From: JBOGJI01 sp050747865
GTDB lineage: Bacteria; Acidobacteriota; Thermoanaerobaculia; Multivoradales; JAHEKO01
Direction: 5' to 3'
NCBI GenBank assembly: GCA_050747865.1
Contig: JBOGJI010000210.1
Coordinates: forward strand, 1 to 34,308
DNA: 34,308 bases
The translations under genes and the position numbers were made by a program. Positions 6,474 to 15,171 of this stretch are shown here, piece after piece (position 1 is the first letter of the stretch; each line of letters begins with the position of its first letter). The notes under the pieces were generated by a model. The model worked only from the letters and a program-made list of their open reading frames with translations. It was not told where the DNA came from and ran no database searches.

Positions 6474-9400
6474 ATGAGCCCCGAGGTCTCCGAGCGCTCG
6501 TTCGAGGAGGCGATCGCGTGCGGCCTGCTGGTCTCCGGCGCGGACGCGTGTGCCGGGGATGTCCGGGAGCCGCCGCCGGAGCCCTACGAGGGCCTGCTTC
6601 CGGGTGGCTACCAGAAGCGGACGGCGAAGGAGTACGACCGCACGCTCTGCCTCTTGCCCCGGGACGTCGTGGACTTCGTGCTGGCGACGCAGCCGCAGAC
6701 GTGGGAACGGCTGGCCGAGCACCACGGCTCGGGCGTCGAGCAGCAGTTCCTGCAGCGCCTCGCCTCCGAGGTCGGCCGGCGCGGAGTGCTCGACGTTCTG
6801 CGCAACGGCATCAAGGACTCTGGCTGCAAGTTCCGGCTCGCGTACTTCCGGCCGGCGAGCGGGCTCAACGAGGAGACGCGGCGGCTCTACCGGGCCAACC
6901 TCTTCTCGGTGGTGCGGCAGCTCCACTACAGCACCAAGAGCGAGGAGAGCCTCGATCTCGTGCTGTTCTTGAACGGGCTGCCCGTCTTCACCGCCGAGCT
7001 CAAGAACCCGCTCACCGGCCAGGACGTCGAGGACGCGATCCGCCAGTACAAGACCGATCGCGACCCGCACGAGCCGCTCCTCGCCTACGGCCGCTGCCTG
7101 GCGCACTTCGCGGTGGACCCCAACCTGGTCTAGGTCACGACACGCCTCGAGAAGGCCACGACGCGCTTCCTGCCCTTCAACCGGGGCTGGGACCGTGGCG
7201 CCGGCAACCCGCCCGTGCCGCCCACCCGGGGCGGCTACGCCACGGCCTACCTGTGTGAGGGGACGTGGGCTCGCGACAGCGTGCTCGACCTCATCCGCCA
7301 GTTCATCCACGAGGTCGAGGTGGAGGACGAGAAGGGGCGTAAGACGGGAGAGCGCTCGCTCATCTTCCCGCGCTACCAGCAGCTCGACTGCGTCCGGCGG
7401 CTCGTGGACGACGCGCGATCGCACGGCACGGGGCAGCGTTACCTGATCCAGCACTCGGCCGGGAGCGGCAAGAGCTTCACCATCGCCTGGCTCGCCCACC
7501 AGCTCGCCACGCTCCACGACATCGACGACCGGCGCGTCTTCGACTCGATCGTCGTCATCACCGACCGGCGCGTGCTCGACCGGCAGCTCCAGAGGACGAT
7601 GCGCCAGTTCGAGCAGACCCTGGGGGTGGTGGAGAACATCGACACCACCTCGCGCCAGCTCCGGGAGGCGCTCGAGTCGGGCAAGACGATCGTCGTCACG
7701 ACGCTCCAGAAGTTCCCCGTGATCGCGCAGGAGATCGGGGAGCTTCCGGGCAAGCGCTTCGCGGTGATCGTGGACGAGGCGCACTCCTCGCAGTCGGGGG
7801 AGAGCACGAAGAGCTTGAAGGCCGTGCTCGCCTCCGGGTCGCTCGAGGAGGCCGAGGCGGAGGAGGCGGGGGCACCGACCCCGGAGGAGGAGCTCGAGAG
7901 CACGATCCTCGCCGAGATGGAGAAGCGCGGGCGGCTGCCCAATCTCTCGACCTTCGCCTTCACCGCGACGCCGAAGTCCAAGACGCTCGAGCTCTTCGGC
8001 ACCCGACGGGCCGACGGGAAGTTCGAGCCGTTCCACCTCTATAGCATGCGCCAGGCGATCGAGGAGGGGTTCATCCTCGACTTGCTGGCGAGCTACACGA
8101 CCTACAGGGACTACTGGCGGCTGCTCAAGAAGGTCGAGGACGACCCGCGCTACGACAAGCGCGAGGCCGAATACCTGCTCAAGTCGTTCGTCGAGCTCCA
8201 CCCGCACGCCATCGGCGAGAAGGTGCGCATCATGGTCGAGCACTTCGCGGCGCAGGTGCAAGGAGAGATCGGCGGCAACGCGAAGGCGATGATCGTCACG
8301 CGCTCGCGTCTGCACGCGGTGCGCTACAAGCTCGCGGTGGATCGGTACCTCGCCGAGCGCGGCTACTCGTTCCAGGCGCTGGTGGCGTTCTCCGGGAGTG
8401 TCGAGGACGGCGGCTACTCCTACACCGAGGCCGGGATGAACGGCTTCTCTGAGGCGCAGACGGCCAGGATGTTCGAGCGGCCCGAGTACCGGTTCCTGAT
8501 CGTCGCCAACAAGTTCCAGACCGGCTTCGACCAGCCGCTGCTCCACACGATGTACGTGGACAAGAAGCTCGGCGGGGTGAACGCGGTGCAGACGCTCTCG
8601 CGGCTCAACCGTAAGCATCCGGAGAAGTCGGGCACGATGGTGCTCGCCTTCGCGAACGAGGCGGACGAGATCCAGGCGGCCTTCGAGCCCTACTACGAAA
8701 CGACGCGTCTGTTGGAGGCGACCGACCCGAACCTGCTCTACGAGATCGAGACCGCGCTGGCCGAGTTCCCGGTCTACACCGCGGCCGACGTCGACGCCTT
8801 CGCGAAGGTCTACTACGACCGGAAGGCGACCCAGGACCGGCTCTACGCGGTGCTCGATCCCCTCGTCGGGCGCTTCCGGGCGCTGCCCGAGGACGAGCAG
8901 CATGGGTTCCGGAGTCAGCTCACCGACTACGTACGGCTCTACGCCTTTCTCGCTCAGGTGCTGCCGTTCGCCGACGTCGATCTCGAGAAGCTCTACGTCT
9001 TCGCCCGGCACCTTCGTCGTCTGATCCCCGCCGACCCCGCAGGGCTCCCCCGAGAGGTGCAGCAGAACATCGACATGGAGTCCTACCGCATCCAGCAGAC
9101 CGGCAGCGGCAGGATCGGCATCGAGCGGCGGCAGGGCGTCCTCGATCCGGTGGGCACCAAGGGTGCCCCGGGGACGGCGCCCGAGGAGATGGAAGCCCTC
9201 TCCCGCATCATCGCCGAGCTGAACGATCGCTTCGGCCTCGACCTGGGCCCCGAGCACCGGGTCACCCTCGTCCAGATGATGGACAAGCTGGACGACGACG
9301 CCGGCCTCGACGCCGCGGCGCGCGTCAACACTCGGGAGAACGTCCGGCTCACCTTCGACCACAAGCTGGAGCGGGTGATCCAGCAGATCGTCGAGTCCAA

Positions 9401-10043
9401 CTTCGAGCTCTACAAGCGCATCACGGACGACCGCGCCTTCGGCAACGCGCTCAAGGACTTCCTCTTCGATCAGTACCTGCGCAACCACCGCAATGCCGAC
9501 GAGCTCATCCAGCGCGGCGAGTCGAAGACCCTGGAGTTCAAGTCGACCCTGCGCTGGAACCTCGATGACGACCGCCGGGACGACAGGCGCGTGACCCACG
9601 CCGTGCTCAAGACGATCGCCGCGTTCCTCAACACTGAGGGTGGTGACCTCCTCATTGGCGTCGCCGACGACGGCACGATCGTCGGCATCGAGCCCGATCG
9701 CCTCGACGACGACGACAAGTTCCTGCGCCACCTGGCCCAGGTCGTCCGCAACGCCCTCGGCGACCGCGCCAGCACCTGCATCGACCCGAAGACCCAGGTC
9801 GTTCAGGGCAAGACCGTCTGCGTGGTCACCTGTCAGCGCAGCCCCGAGCCGGTGTTTCTGAAATGGAAGGGTCTGGAAGCCGCGCCGGGGGGCGACTTCT
9901 TCGTGAGAAGCGGTCCCGGCACCGTCAAGTTGGATCCGGAGAGCGCCGAGAAGTACATCCAAACTCGCTTCGCGGAACGCCGTGGTGCGTCTATGCAGAG
10001 TGCAGCCTCGGAGGAGACCGCCGAACCGGCAACGGCGGAGTAA
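6474..10043 (+). pseudogene. hsdR: Type I restriction endonuclease subunit R with C-terminal AlbA_2-like domain, broken by one amber codon
   Basis: The reading frame from ATG 6474 (GGAG at 6462-6465) to TAA 10041-10043 is continuous except for TAG at 7131-7133 (codon 220). Before the stop lies the nuclease domain with the E-x-K pair in FTAELKNP (about residues 172-179) and QYK of the QxxxY motif. After it the same frame resumes with TTRLEKATTRFLPFNRGWD, the Walker A SAGSGKS (about 328-334), VDEAH, FTATPKSK and the rest of the helicase. From about residue 1013 a further domain reads RGESKTLEFKSTLRW, FLNTEGGDLLIGVADDG, typical of AlbA_2/Schlafen-type divergent ATPase modules. TAG ends several neighbouring genes, so it is a real stop. 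The stop separates nuclease from motor, so restriction should be lost without suppression or correction. Confidence 0.92.
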
Positions 10044-10071
10044 TGCAGGGATGCTCGGTGTCGTGGAATGC

Positions 10072-10089
10072 CCGATCCGCTAGGATCGG
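10072..10089 (+). other. Short hairpin between hsdR and dinB-family gene
   Basis: CCGATCC (10072-10078) and GGATCGG (10083-10089) are perfect inverted copies around a GCTA loop. There is no T-run after it, so it is not a classic terminator. It lies just before the likely ATG of the next gene and could affect its translation. Confidence 0.35.
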
Positions 10090-10097
10090 CCAACCCG

Positions 10098-10664
10098 ATG
10101 AGCGCGGACCAACCAGACCCGAGGCGGTTGCCCGATCCTGTTGCGGAGCCCGCCGCTTACACGCAGGCACTCTTCGATCTGCTGGGTGATCGCGATCCGC
10201 TGGAGGTCCAGCGTGAGCTACCGGCGCGGCTGCGCGCGGCCATCGCCGGGATCGCCGACGCGGATCTGCGCCGGCCCGAGCGCCCCGGCAAGTGGTCGAT
10301 CGCCCAGGTGATCCAGCATCTCGCCGACAGCGAGCTGGTCAGCGGCTACCGCTACCGCACCTGCCTGGCCGCCGACGGCAGCCGGCTCGCCGGCTACGAC
10401 CAGGACGCCTGGGCCGAGCGGCTGCACTACGAGGAGACCGACGTCGAGGCGGCGATCGCCGAGCTGGAAGCGCTGCGCGGCGCCAACCTGCGGCTGCTGT
10501 CGCGCCTCGCCGATGAGGAGTGGGAGCGCGCGGGGATCCACGAAGAGCGCGGCCGGGAGAGCGTGCGCCACCTCGCCCGGCTGCTCGCCGGCCACGATCT
10601 GGCCCACTTGCGCCAGATCGAGCGGATCAAGGCGACGCAGGGGCTCGCCGCGTCGGCGCTTTGA
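10098..10664 (+). CDS. DinB-family putative metal-dependent enzyme
   Basis: The 188-residue protein has the DinB/DUF664 four-helix pattern: RPERPGKWSIAQVIQHLADSE around residues 56-76, with the first metal-ligand histidine in QHLADSE, and LLAGHDLAHLRQIERI near the C terminus with the GHDLAHLRQ double histidine. These histidines bind a divalent metal in structurally known members. Substrates vary (small-thiol transferases and many unknowns) and cannot be predicted here. ATG 10098 starts at the usual family position (MSADQPDPRRLPDPVAE); an upstream in-frame ATG at 10068 would add ten residues across the hairpin. It is encoded convergently with the HD-domain gene. Confidence 0.82.
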   Translation: MSADQPDPRRLPDPVAEPAAYTQALFDLLGDRDPLEVQRELPARLRAAIAGIADADLRRPERPGKWSIAQVIQHLADSELVSGYRYRTCLAADGSRLAGYDQDAWAERLHYEETDVEAAIAELEALRGANLRLLSRLADEEWERAGIHEERGRESVRHLARLLAGHDLAHLRQIERIKATQGLAASAL

Positions 10665-10731
10665 TGTCGCGGCCTGGTGCCGTGGCGGGAGCTCCGTACG
10701 GCTCGAACGGCGACACGAGCCCCCGGGACAC

Positions 10732-10754
10732 GGCCGTCGACGGCCGGCGCCGGC
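10732..10754. terminator. GC palindromes between convergent genes (possible terminator)
   Basis: Two overlapping perfect palindromes, GGCCGTCGACGGCC (10732-10745) and GCCGGCGCCGGC (10743-10754), lie between the convergent dinB-family and HD-domain genes. They could form hairpins in either transcript. There is no U-tract, so intrinsic termination is uncertain. Confidence 0.3.
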
Positions 10755-10761
10755 GTTCCCG

Positions 10762-11982
10762 CTAAGACGAGCTGCCGCTGAGCCTACGCGCGGCCTGCCC
10801 GACCTCTTCGACCAGCTCGGGCGGCGCGTAGATGCGGTAGCGGTCGATGCGTGTCAGGTGGCGGATGAAGTGGCTGGCGGCCTCCATCGGCTCCAGCTCG
10901 CCGTTCCAGCGGCGCACCAGGACGCGGGCGCGGCCGAGCCGGTGAGGGTCCTTGGCGGAGCGCGACACCAGGATGCGGTGCTCGCCGAAGCGGTGTTTGA
11001 GCGTCTCCACCATCTCCTCGATGCGCTCGCGTTCGTCCACGGTCACGTGCTCGCGGCTCTGGTAGGCGAGCGGGAAGTGGCGGCGGGTGACGACGGCGCG
11101 GGCGTGGAGGCTGTCCGAGCGCCGCATCTCGGCGAGCGTCGACACGTCGTCGTGGGCGAGGAACGCCTGGGGATCGGCCGGCCAGCGGCGCTGCGTATCG
11201 TCCAGCCACTCGCTGAAGTGGAGCTCCAGGGCCTTGCCGGTGACGTTGAAGTAGACCTGGGTGAACATGTAGTAGCGCGCCATCACCAGGGCCTCGAGGG
11301 CGTGGACGCCTCCCTCGTCGACGCCCAGGCCCCAGTCGCCGGTCTCCGGGTCCTGGATCGCCTCCATGGTGTCGAGCAGGCGGTCCAGGTCGTAGTCGCC
11401 GTAGCGGACGCCGCAGTAGAGGCCGTCGCGCAGCAGGTAGTCCATCTTGTCGACGTCGAGCTCGCCGGAGACGATCTGCGCCAGCAGCCGGCTCACGCCG
11501 TCGCCGCCACCGGCGAGCAGGGCGGCCACCTGCTCGGCGGTCAGTCCGTCGCCGTGCCGGTCGAAGACCTCCTGGATCTCGGGCGTCGCGAGCAGCCGCC
11601 GCGTCATCTCCTCGTGGTCGATGCGCTCCTCGAAGAGGTGCTCCGCGGAGTGGCTGAACGGGGCGTGCCCGATGTCGTGGAGCAGGGCGGCCGCCCGCAC
11701 CAGCCGCCGCGCCGGCGGAGCTCCGCGGCGAGTGCCGTGCTCGGGCCCCGGCTCCAGGAGCCCGGCGGACTTCGCGGCCAGGGTGTCGTAGACGCGGCCG
11801 GCGAGCTGCATCGCTCCCAGCACGTGGCTGAAGCGGCTGTGCTCGGCGCCCGGATAGACCAGCCAGGTGAAGCCGAGTTGGTGCACGGCGCGCAGCCGCT
11901 GCACCGGCGCGCTGTCGATGAGCGCGGATTCCAGCGCGTCGGCGTGGATGAAGCCGTGAATGGGATCGCGCAGGGTCAGCAT
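10762..11982 (-). CDS. HD-domain phosphohydrolase (SAMHD1/dGTPase-like family)
   Basis: The 406-residue protein starts MLTLRDPIHGFI, the standard opening of this family. It carries the HD motif set: HSRFSHVLG (His53), LLHDIGHAPFSHS (His102-Asp103) and ELDVDKMDYLLRD (distal Asp). Related proteins hydrolyse nucleotides such as dGTP or act on other phosphate esters; the exact substrate is unknown. The ATG at 11982 is chosen over the TTG at 12018 because the latter would add 12 residues encoded by the palindromic repeat. No good Shine-Dalgarno sequence precedes the ATG. It is probably co-transcribed with folK and the zinc-ribbon gene, but a very stable hairpin lies just upstream and may reduce or separate its expression. 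Confidence 0.88.
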   Translation of the reverse strand: MLTLRDPIHGFIHADALESALIDSAPVQRLRAVHQLGFTWLVYPGAEHSRFSHVLGAMQLAGRVYDTLAAKSAGLLEPGPEHGTRRGAPPARRLVRAAALLHDIGHAPFSHSAEHLFEERIDHEEMTRRLLATPEIQEVFDRHGDGLTAEQVAALLAGGGDGVSRLLAQIVSGELDVDKMDYLLRDGLYCGVRYGDYDLDRLLDTMEAIQDPETGDWGLGVDEGGVHALEALVMARYYMFTQVYFNVTGKALELHFSEWLDDTQRRWPADPQAFLAHDDVSTLAEMRRSDSLHARAVVTRRHFPLAYQSREHVTVDERERIEEMVETLKHRFGEHRILVSRSAKDPHRLGRARVLVRRWNGELEPMEAASHFIRHLTRIDRYRIYAPPELVEEVGQAARRLSGSSS

Positions 11983-11994
11983 GAAGGGGACAGT

Positions 11995-12053
11995 AGGGGA
12001 CACACAAACTGATTTCAACCTGCGTCAGGTTGAAATCAGTTTGTGTGTCCCCT
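11995..12053. repeat. Perfect palindrome, 28-bp arms, 3-nt loop (REP/RAYT-like element)
   Basis: Arms 11995-12022 and 12026-12053 are exact reverse complements around the loop CGT. The ends read AGGGGACACACAAACTG on both strands. Such palindromes bounded by GGGGACA/TGTCCCC resemble REP-type elements mobilised by RAYT (Y1 transposase-like) proteins; that link is from general knowledge and no RAYT gene is in the window. The element fills the folK-HD gap. Its right arm supplies the last codons and TGA (12036-12038) of folK. Confidence 0.9.
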
Positions 12054-12548
12054 CCATCCCACTCTCGTCACCGCGTCCTCCTGTCCCACGCGCGCCAACG
12101 CCTCCGCGACCGTCAGTCCGCTGCCCGGGATCTCCCAGTCGGCGGCCACGTCGGCGAGGGGGGCGAGGGCGAAGCGGCGCTCGAGGAGTCGGGGGTGGGG
12201 GAGGACCATCCCCGGCCGGCTCAGCCTCCGATCTCCGAAGAGGAGGAGATCGATGTCGAGGGGGCGGGGGCCGAAGCGCTGGCCGGGGCGTCGCCCCGCT
12301 GCGTGCTCCAGCTGCTTGGCGATGGCCAGGATGGCGTCCGGCGGCAGCGTGGTGCGGCCGGTTGCCGCCGTGTTGAGGTAGTCCGGCTGGTCCTCGATGC
12401 CGTGTGCGCGGCTGCGGTAGAGGTCGGCGACCCGGAGCGGACCGAGGATCGCGGAAAGGGAGTCGATGGCGGTGCGCAGCTGCCTCTCCGGATCTCCCAG
12501 GTTGGCACCGAGTCCGAGGGCGAGCGCTACCGAGGCAGGCGCCTGCAG
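12036..12548 (-). CDS. folK: 2-amino-4-hydroxy-6-hydroxymethyldihydropteridine pyrophosphokinase, apparent CTG start
   Basis: Read on the minus strand, this frame gives VALALGLGANLGDPERQL at the N terminus, YRSRAHGIEDQPDYLNTA, and RFGPRPLDIDLLLFGD, which fits the HPPK signature. The enzyme transfers pyrophosphate from ATP to hydroxymethyldihydropterin in folate synthesis. No ATG, GTG or TTG lies at a suitable place. A CTG at 12546-12548 sits 7 nt after a clean AGGAG (12556-12560) and gives a 170-residue protein of normal size. The upstream zinc-ribbon gene ends at 12553, so translation may be coupled. The last four residues (GHTN) and the stop come from the palindromic element, which suggests insertion into the original 3' end. 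The family assignment is firm; the start codon is inference. Confidence 0.88.
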   Translation of the reverse strand: MQAPASVALALGLGANLGDPERQLRTAIDSLSAILGPLRVADLYRSRAHGIEDQPDYLNTAATGRTTLPPDAILAIAKQLEHAAGRRPGQRFGPRPLDIDLLLFGDRRLSRPGMVLPHPRLLERRFALAPLADVAADWEIPGSGLTVAEALARVGQEDAVTRVGWRGHTN

Positions 12549-12552
12549 GTCC

Positions 12553-12828
12553 CTACTCCTCGTCGTCCTTGCCCTCCCCTTCCCCTTCCTTGATCAGGTC
12601 GGGCTCCTCTTCCTCGTCCCCGTTCGCCTCCGCCGCCGATGCGTCTTCTGGGGGCTCCGGCTTCGCACGGGCGCGTGACCTCGGCGCTCGCGGCGATGCC
12701 GAGGCGGCGTCCTCGTCGACGACGCGGTTGGCGCTGCCGCATTTCGGGCAGACGGCGTCGGGTCGGCCGAGATCGTAATATTTGGTCTCGCAGTCGGCAC
12801 AGGTAAACTTGTCACCGAGTTCGGGCAT
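12553..12828 (-). CDS. Small zinc-ribbon protein with acidic tail (FYDLN-acid / TIGR02300-like)
   Basis: The 91-residue protein begins MPELGDKFTCADCETKYYDL, and four cysteines (10, 13, 27 and 30) form a zinc ribbon. KYYDLGRPDAVCPKCGS corresponds to the FYDLN pattern after which the family is named. The remaining 60 residues are low-complexity, Ala/Pro/Arg-rich and then strongly acidic (about one third Asp or Glu at the end). The function is unknown in the family. It is the first gene of the probable minus-strand operon with folK and the HD-domain gene, with AAGGAG upstream of the ATG. Confidence 0.8.
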   Translation of the reverse strand: MPELGDKFTCADCETKYYDLGRPDAVCPKCGSANRVVDEDAASASPRAPRSRARAKPEPPEDASAAEANGDEEEEPDLIKEGEGEGKDDEE

Positions 12829-12888
12829 ATCCCTTAGGGCTCCTTGGGCTGGCCATCACGCGACAAGCCCGGATTTCGCGGGTGCGGG

Positions 12889-12917
12889 ACGGTAGCACCG
12901 GCCGTGGGGTCCGTCAA
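12889..12917 (-). promoter_or_regulatory. Promoter of the zinc-ribbon-folK-HD operon
   Basis: On the minus strand TTGACG (12912-12917) and TACCGT (12889-12894) are 17 bp apart, with initiation expected near 12882 and a leader of about 55 nt. The -35 box is good and the -10 weak. Confidence 0.45.
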
Positions 12918-12988
12918 GGAACTCTGTTACGCTGCTATGCCCCGGTTCGTTTTGCTGGCACTGGAGTTGCCTGCGCCGGAGGTTTGTC

Positions 12989-13723
12989 ATGACCGCGACG
13001 CGTATCCGCCCCCTCCTTGTCGCCCTCCTGAGCACAGGTGCCCTGTTGGGCTCCGCCTCCTCGCTCCCGCGCGCCGCGCGCGCGCAGGAGGCGCCCTCCG
13101 GGGTCGAGCGGCTGGAGCAGTTGCTGACCCGGGTGCGGGAGAGCCAGGCGTCCGTCAAGACGCTGCGGGCCGCCTTCGTCGAGCACAAGGAGAGCTCGCT
13201 CCTGCTGGAGCCGGTCGAGGCGCGGGGCGAGTTCTACTTCCGTGCGCCGGGCCGCGTGCGCTGGGAGTACCAGAGCCCGGAGCCGATGATCCTGGTGATT
13301 CGCGACGGCGAGCTCACGACCTGGTACCAGGACCTCGATCAGGCCCGGCGGATGAGCGTCGGCCGCCAGTCGCAACAGATGCTGCGCTACCTCGGCATGG
13401 GCAGCTCGGTGGACGAGCTGCTCGGCTACTTCGACGTCGCCCTGCGTTTGCCGGGGGAGACCGGGGAGTACTACAGGCTGGTGCTGACGCCGCGTTATCC
13501 GCGCATCGCCAAGCGGGTGGCGGAGGTGACCGTGTGGATCGACGCCGAGCGCTACCTGCCCGACCGCTTCCGCTATGTGGAACCGGACGGCGACAGCACG
13601 GAGTTCTGGTTCCAGGACCTGCGGATCAACGAGCCGCTGGCCGCCGGGCTCTTCCACCTCGAGCTGCCCCCCGGCGTGCAGGTGGAGGACGCCGCCCGCC
13701 TCGATGATCCGACGTCTCGATAG
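12989..13723 (+). CDS. lolA: LolA-like outer-membrane lipoprotein carrier protein
   Basis: The 244-residue product has an N-terminal signal peptide (about residues 1-32, hydrophobic PLLVALLSTGALLG, ending ARA before QEAP). Its mature part has the LolA pattern: VKTLRAAFVEHKESSLL, ARGEFYFRAPGRVRWEYQSPEPM, VIRDGELTTWYQDLDQA, and VTVWIDAERYLPDRFRYVEPDGDSTEFWF. LolA binds lipoproteins released by LolCDE and carries them across the periplasm to the outer membrane. GGAGG precedes the ATG at suitable spacing. The gene overlaps tgt by 20 bp, so the two are probably co-translated. It could also be one of the LolA-like paralogues of unknown cargo, since sequence conservation in this family is low. Confidence 0.82.
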   Translation: MTATRIRPLLVALLSTGALLGSASSLPRAARAQEAPSGVERLEQLLTRVRESQASVKTLRAAFVEHKESSLLLEPVEARGEFYFRAPGRVRWEYQSPEPMILVIRDGELTTWYQDLDQARRMSVGRQSQQMLRYLGMGSSVDELLGYFDVALRLPGETGEYYRLVLTPRYPRIAKRVAEVTVWIDAERYLPDRFRYVEPDGDSTEFWFQDLRINEPLAAGLFHLELPPGVQVEDAARLDDPTSR

Positions 13724-14816
13724 CTCAGCCGGCTTCCAAATCCTGGCACGTGATGGCGCGGCGCGGCGGGGCCGGCTGAGCACGCCGCACGGTGTGGTCG
13801 ACACTCCGGCCTTCATGCCCGTCGGCACCTTGGGGGCGGTCAAGGGGGTCGGACCGGAGGCGCTGGAGGAGGCCGGGGCCCAGATCCTGCTGGCCAACCT
13901 CTACCACCTGGGACTGCGCCCGGGGGTGGGGACGATCCAGGACCTGGGAGGCATCCACGCCTTCACCGGCTGGCGGCGGCCCCTGCTCACCGACAGCGGC
14001 GGCTTCCAGGTCTTCAGCCTCGCGTCCCTACGCCGGGTGGATGACGGCGGCGTCACCTTCCGCAGCCATGTCGACGGCGCGCTGGTGCGGTTGACGCCGG
14101 AGACCGTGGTCGAGGATCAGGGCCGCCTGGGAGTCGACATCGGGATGGTGCTGGACGAGTGCCCGCCGTGGCCGGCCGAGCGGGACGCGGTCGCCGCGGC
14201 GGTCGAGCGCACGGCTCGCTGGGCGCGGATCTCGCGCGGCGCCTGGGACGGCAGTCCGCCGGCGCTGTTCGGCATCGTCCAGGGCGGCGTCCACCTCGAC
14301 CTGCGCGAGCGGTCGGCGAGCGACCTCGCGGCCCTGGATTTCCCCGGCTACGCGATCGGCGGGGTCAGCGTCGGAGAGCCGCCCGCCGAGCGCCGCCGGA
14401 TCGTCGAGCAGGTGGTGCCGATGTTGCCCGAGGACCGGCCGCGTTATCTCATGGGCGTGGGCACGCTGCGGGACATCCAACACGCGGTGGCCGCCGGCGT
14501 CGATCTCTTCGACTGCGTGCTGCCGTCGCGCAACGCGCGCCACGGCCGGGCGTTCACCCGCAACGGCGAGCTGCAGCTCACCAATGCGCGGTTCCGCGAC
14601 GATCCGCGCCCGCTGGCGGAAGGCTGCGACTGCCCGGCCTGCCGGCGCGTCAGCAGGGCGCTGCTCCACCACCTGTCGCGCACCGGCGAGCTGACCGCCA
14701 AGGTGCTCCTGACGCTGCACAATCTGCGCGTTTACCTTGACTTCATGCGGGAACTCGGGGAAGCTATCGGCTCCGGTTCGCTGGCCGCCTTCTCGGCCGC
14801 CTGGGAGGCCGAGTAG
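13704..14816 (+). CDS. tgt: tRNA-guanine (queuine) transglycosylase
   Basis: The 370-residue enzyme exchanges guanine-34 of GUN-anticodon tRNAs for preQ1, leading to queuosine. Visible motifs are FMPVGTLGAVKG, LANLYHLGLRPG, LLTDSGGFQVFSL (Asp97, substrate binding), FGIVQGGVHLDLR, YAIGGVSVGE, DCVLPSRNARHG (nucleophilic Asp near residue 269) and the zinc site CDCPAC with a distal His in LLTLHNLRVYL. ATG 13704, inside lolA, gives the normal length; longer extensions of the frame are non-homologous. It heads the tgt-yajC-secDF cluster, an order conserved in many bacteria. Confidence 0.97.
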   Translation: MIRRLDSSAGFQILARDGAARRGRLSTPHGVVDTPAFMPVGTLGAVKGVGPEALEEAGAQILLANLYHLGLRPGVGTIQDLGGIHAFTGWRRPLLTDSGGFQVFSLASLRRVDDGGVTFRSHVDGALVRLTPETVVEDQGRLGVDIGMVLDECPPWPAERDAVAAAVERTARWARISRGAWDGSPPALFGIVQGGVHLDLRERSASDLAALDFPGYAIGGVSVGEPPAERRRIVEQVVPMLPEDRPRYLMGVGTLRDIQHAVAAGVDLFDCVLPSRNARHGRAFTRNGELQLTNARFRDDPRPLAEGCDCPACRRVSRALLHHLSRTGELTAKVLLTLHNLRVYLDFMRELGEAIGSGSLAAFSAAWEAE

Positions 14817-14859
14817 GGGTTTCCCGTTCATGCGACTGTCGCGCGCTTGAGGAGTGTCC

Positions 14860-15171
14860 ATGACGTCTCTCGTTCCGCTCGCCCTGCAACAGGCCCAAGG
14901 GGCACCGCTGTGGACGACGCTGGCGCCGCTCGCCATCATGGTTCTGATCTTCTACCTCATCTGGTGGATGCCCATGCGCAAGCGCCAGCGCGCCCACCAG
15001 CAGATGCTGGACGGGCTGAAGAAGGGGGACAAGGTGGTGACCAGCGGCGGGTTGCTCGGCGAGGTGGTGTCCGCGGAGGGCGCGATCCTGGTGCTCAAGC
15101 TCTCCGACACCGTGCGGGTGAGGGTGACCAGGGGAGCGATCTCCGGCCTGCAGCAGGAGTCTGAGTCGTGA
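14860..15171 (+). CDS. yajC: Preprotein translocase accessory subunit YajC
   Basis: The 103-residue protein has one transmembrane segment (about 22-40, PLAIMVLIFYLIWWMPMRK) followed by a cytoplasmic domain with KKGDKVVTSGGLLGEV and VRVRVTRGAI, the standard YajC arrangement. It associates with SecDF at the Sec translocon. GAGGAG (14849-14854) lies 5 nt before ATG 14860, which favours this start over the in-frame GTG at 14854. Its stop overlaps the secD start (GTGA). Confidence 0.96.
   Translation: MTSLVPLALQQAQGAPLWTTLAPLAIMVLIFYLIWWMPMRKRQRAHQQMLDGLKKGDKVVTSGGLLGEVVSAEGAILVLKLSDTVRVRVTRGAISGLQQESES

Noticed and set aside
7131..7133. TAG read as a sense codon (recoding)
   Set aside because: Several normal genes in the window end with TAG, and there is no sign of a special recoding structure after this one.
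6312..9962. Minus-strand open frame of 1216 codons
   Set aside because: It is antisense to hsdR, has Leu/Val/Arg/Glu-rich text without domains, and is explained by the GC-rich third positions of the sense gene.
11983..12018. Longer start for the HD-domain protein at TTG 12018
   Set aside because: The 12 added residues come from the palindromic repeat and are mirrored by a similar peptide on the other strand.
13575..13703. N-terminal extension of the tgt frame into lolA
   Set aside because: The extra residues are an alternative-frame reading of lolA. Homology begins at the ATG at 13704.
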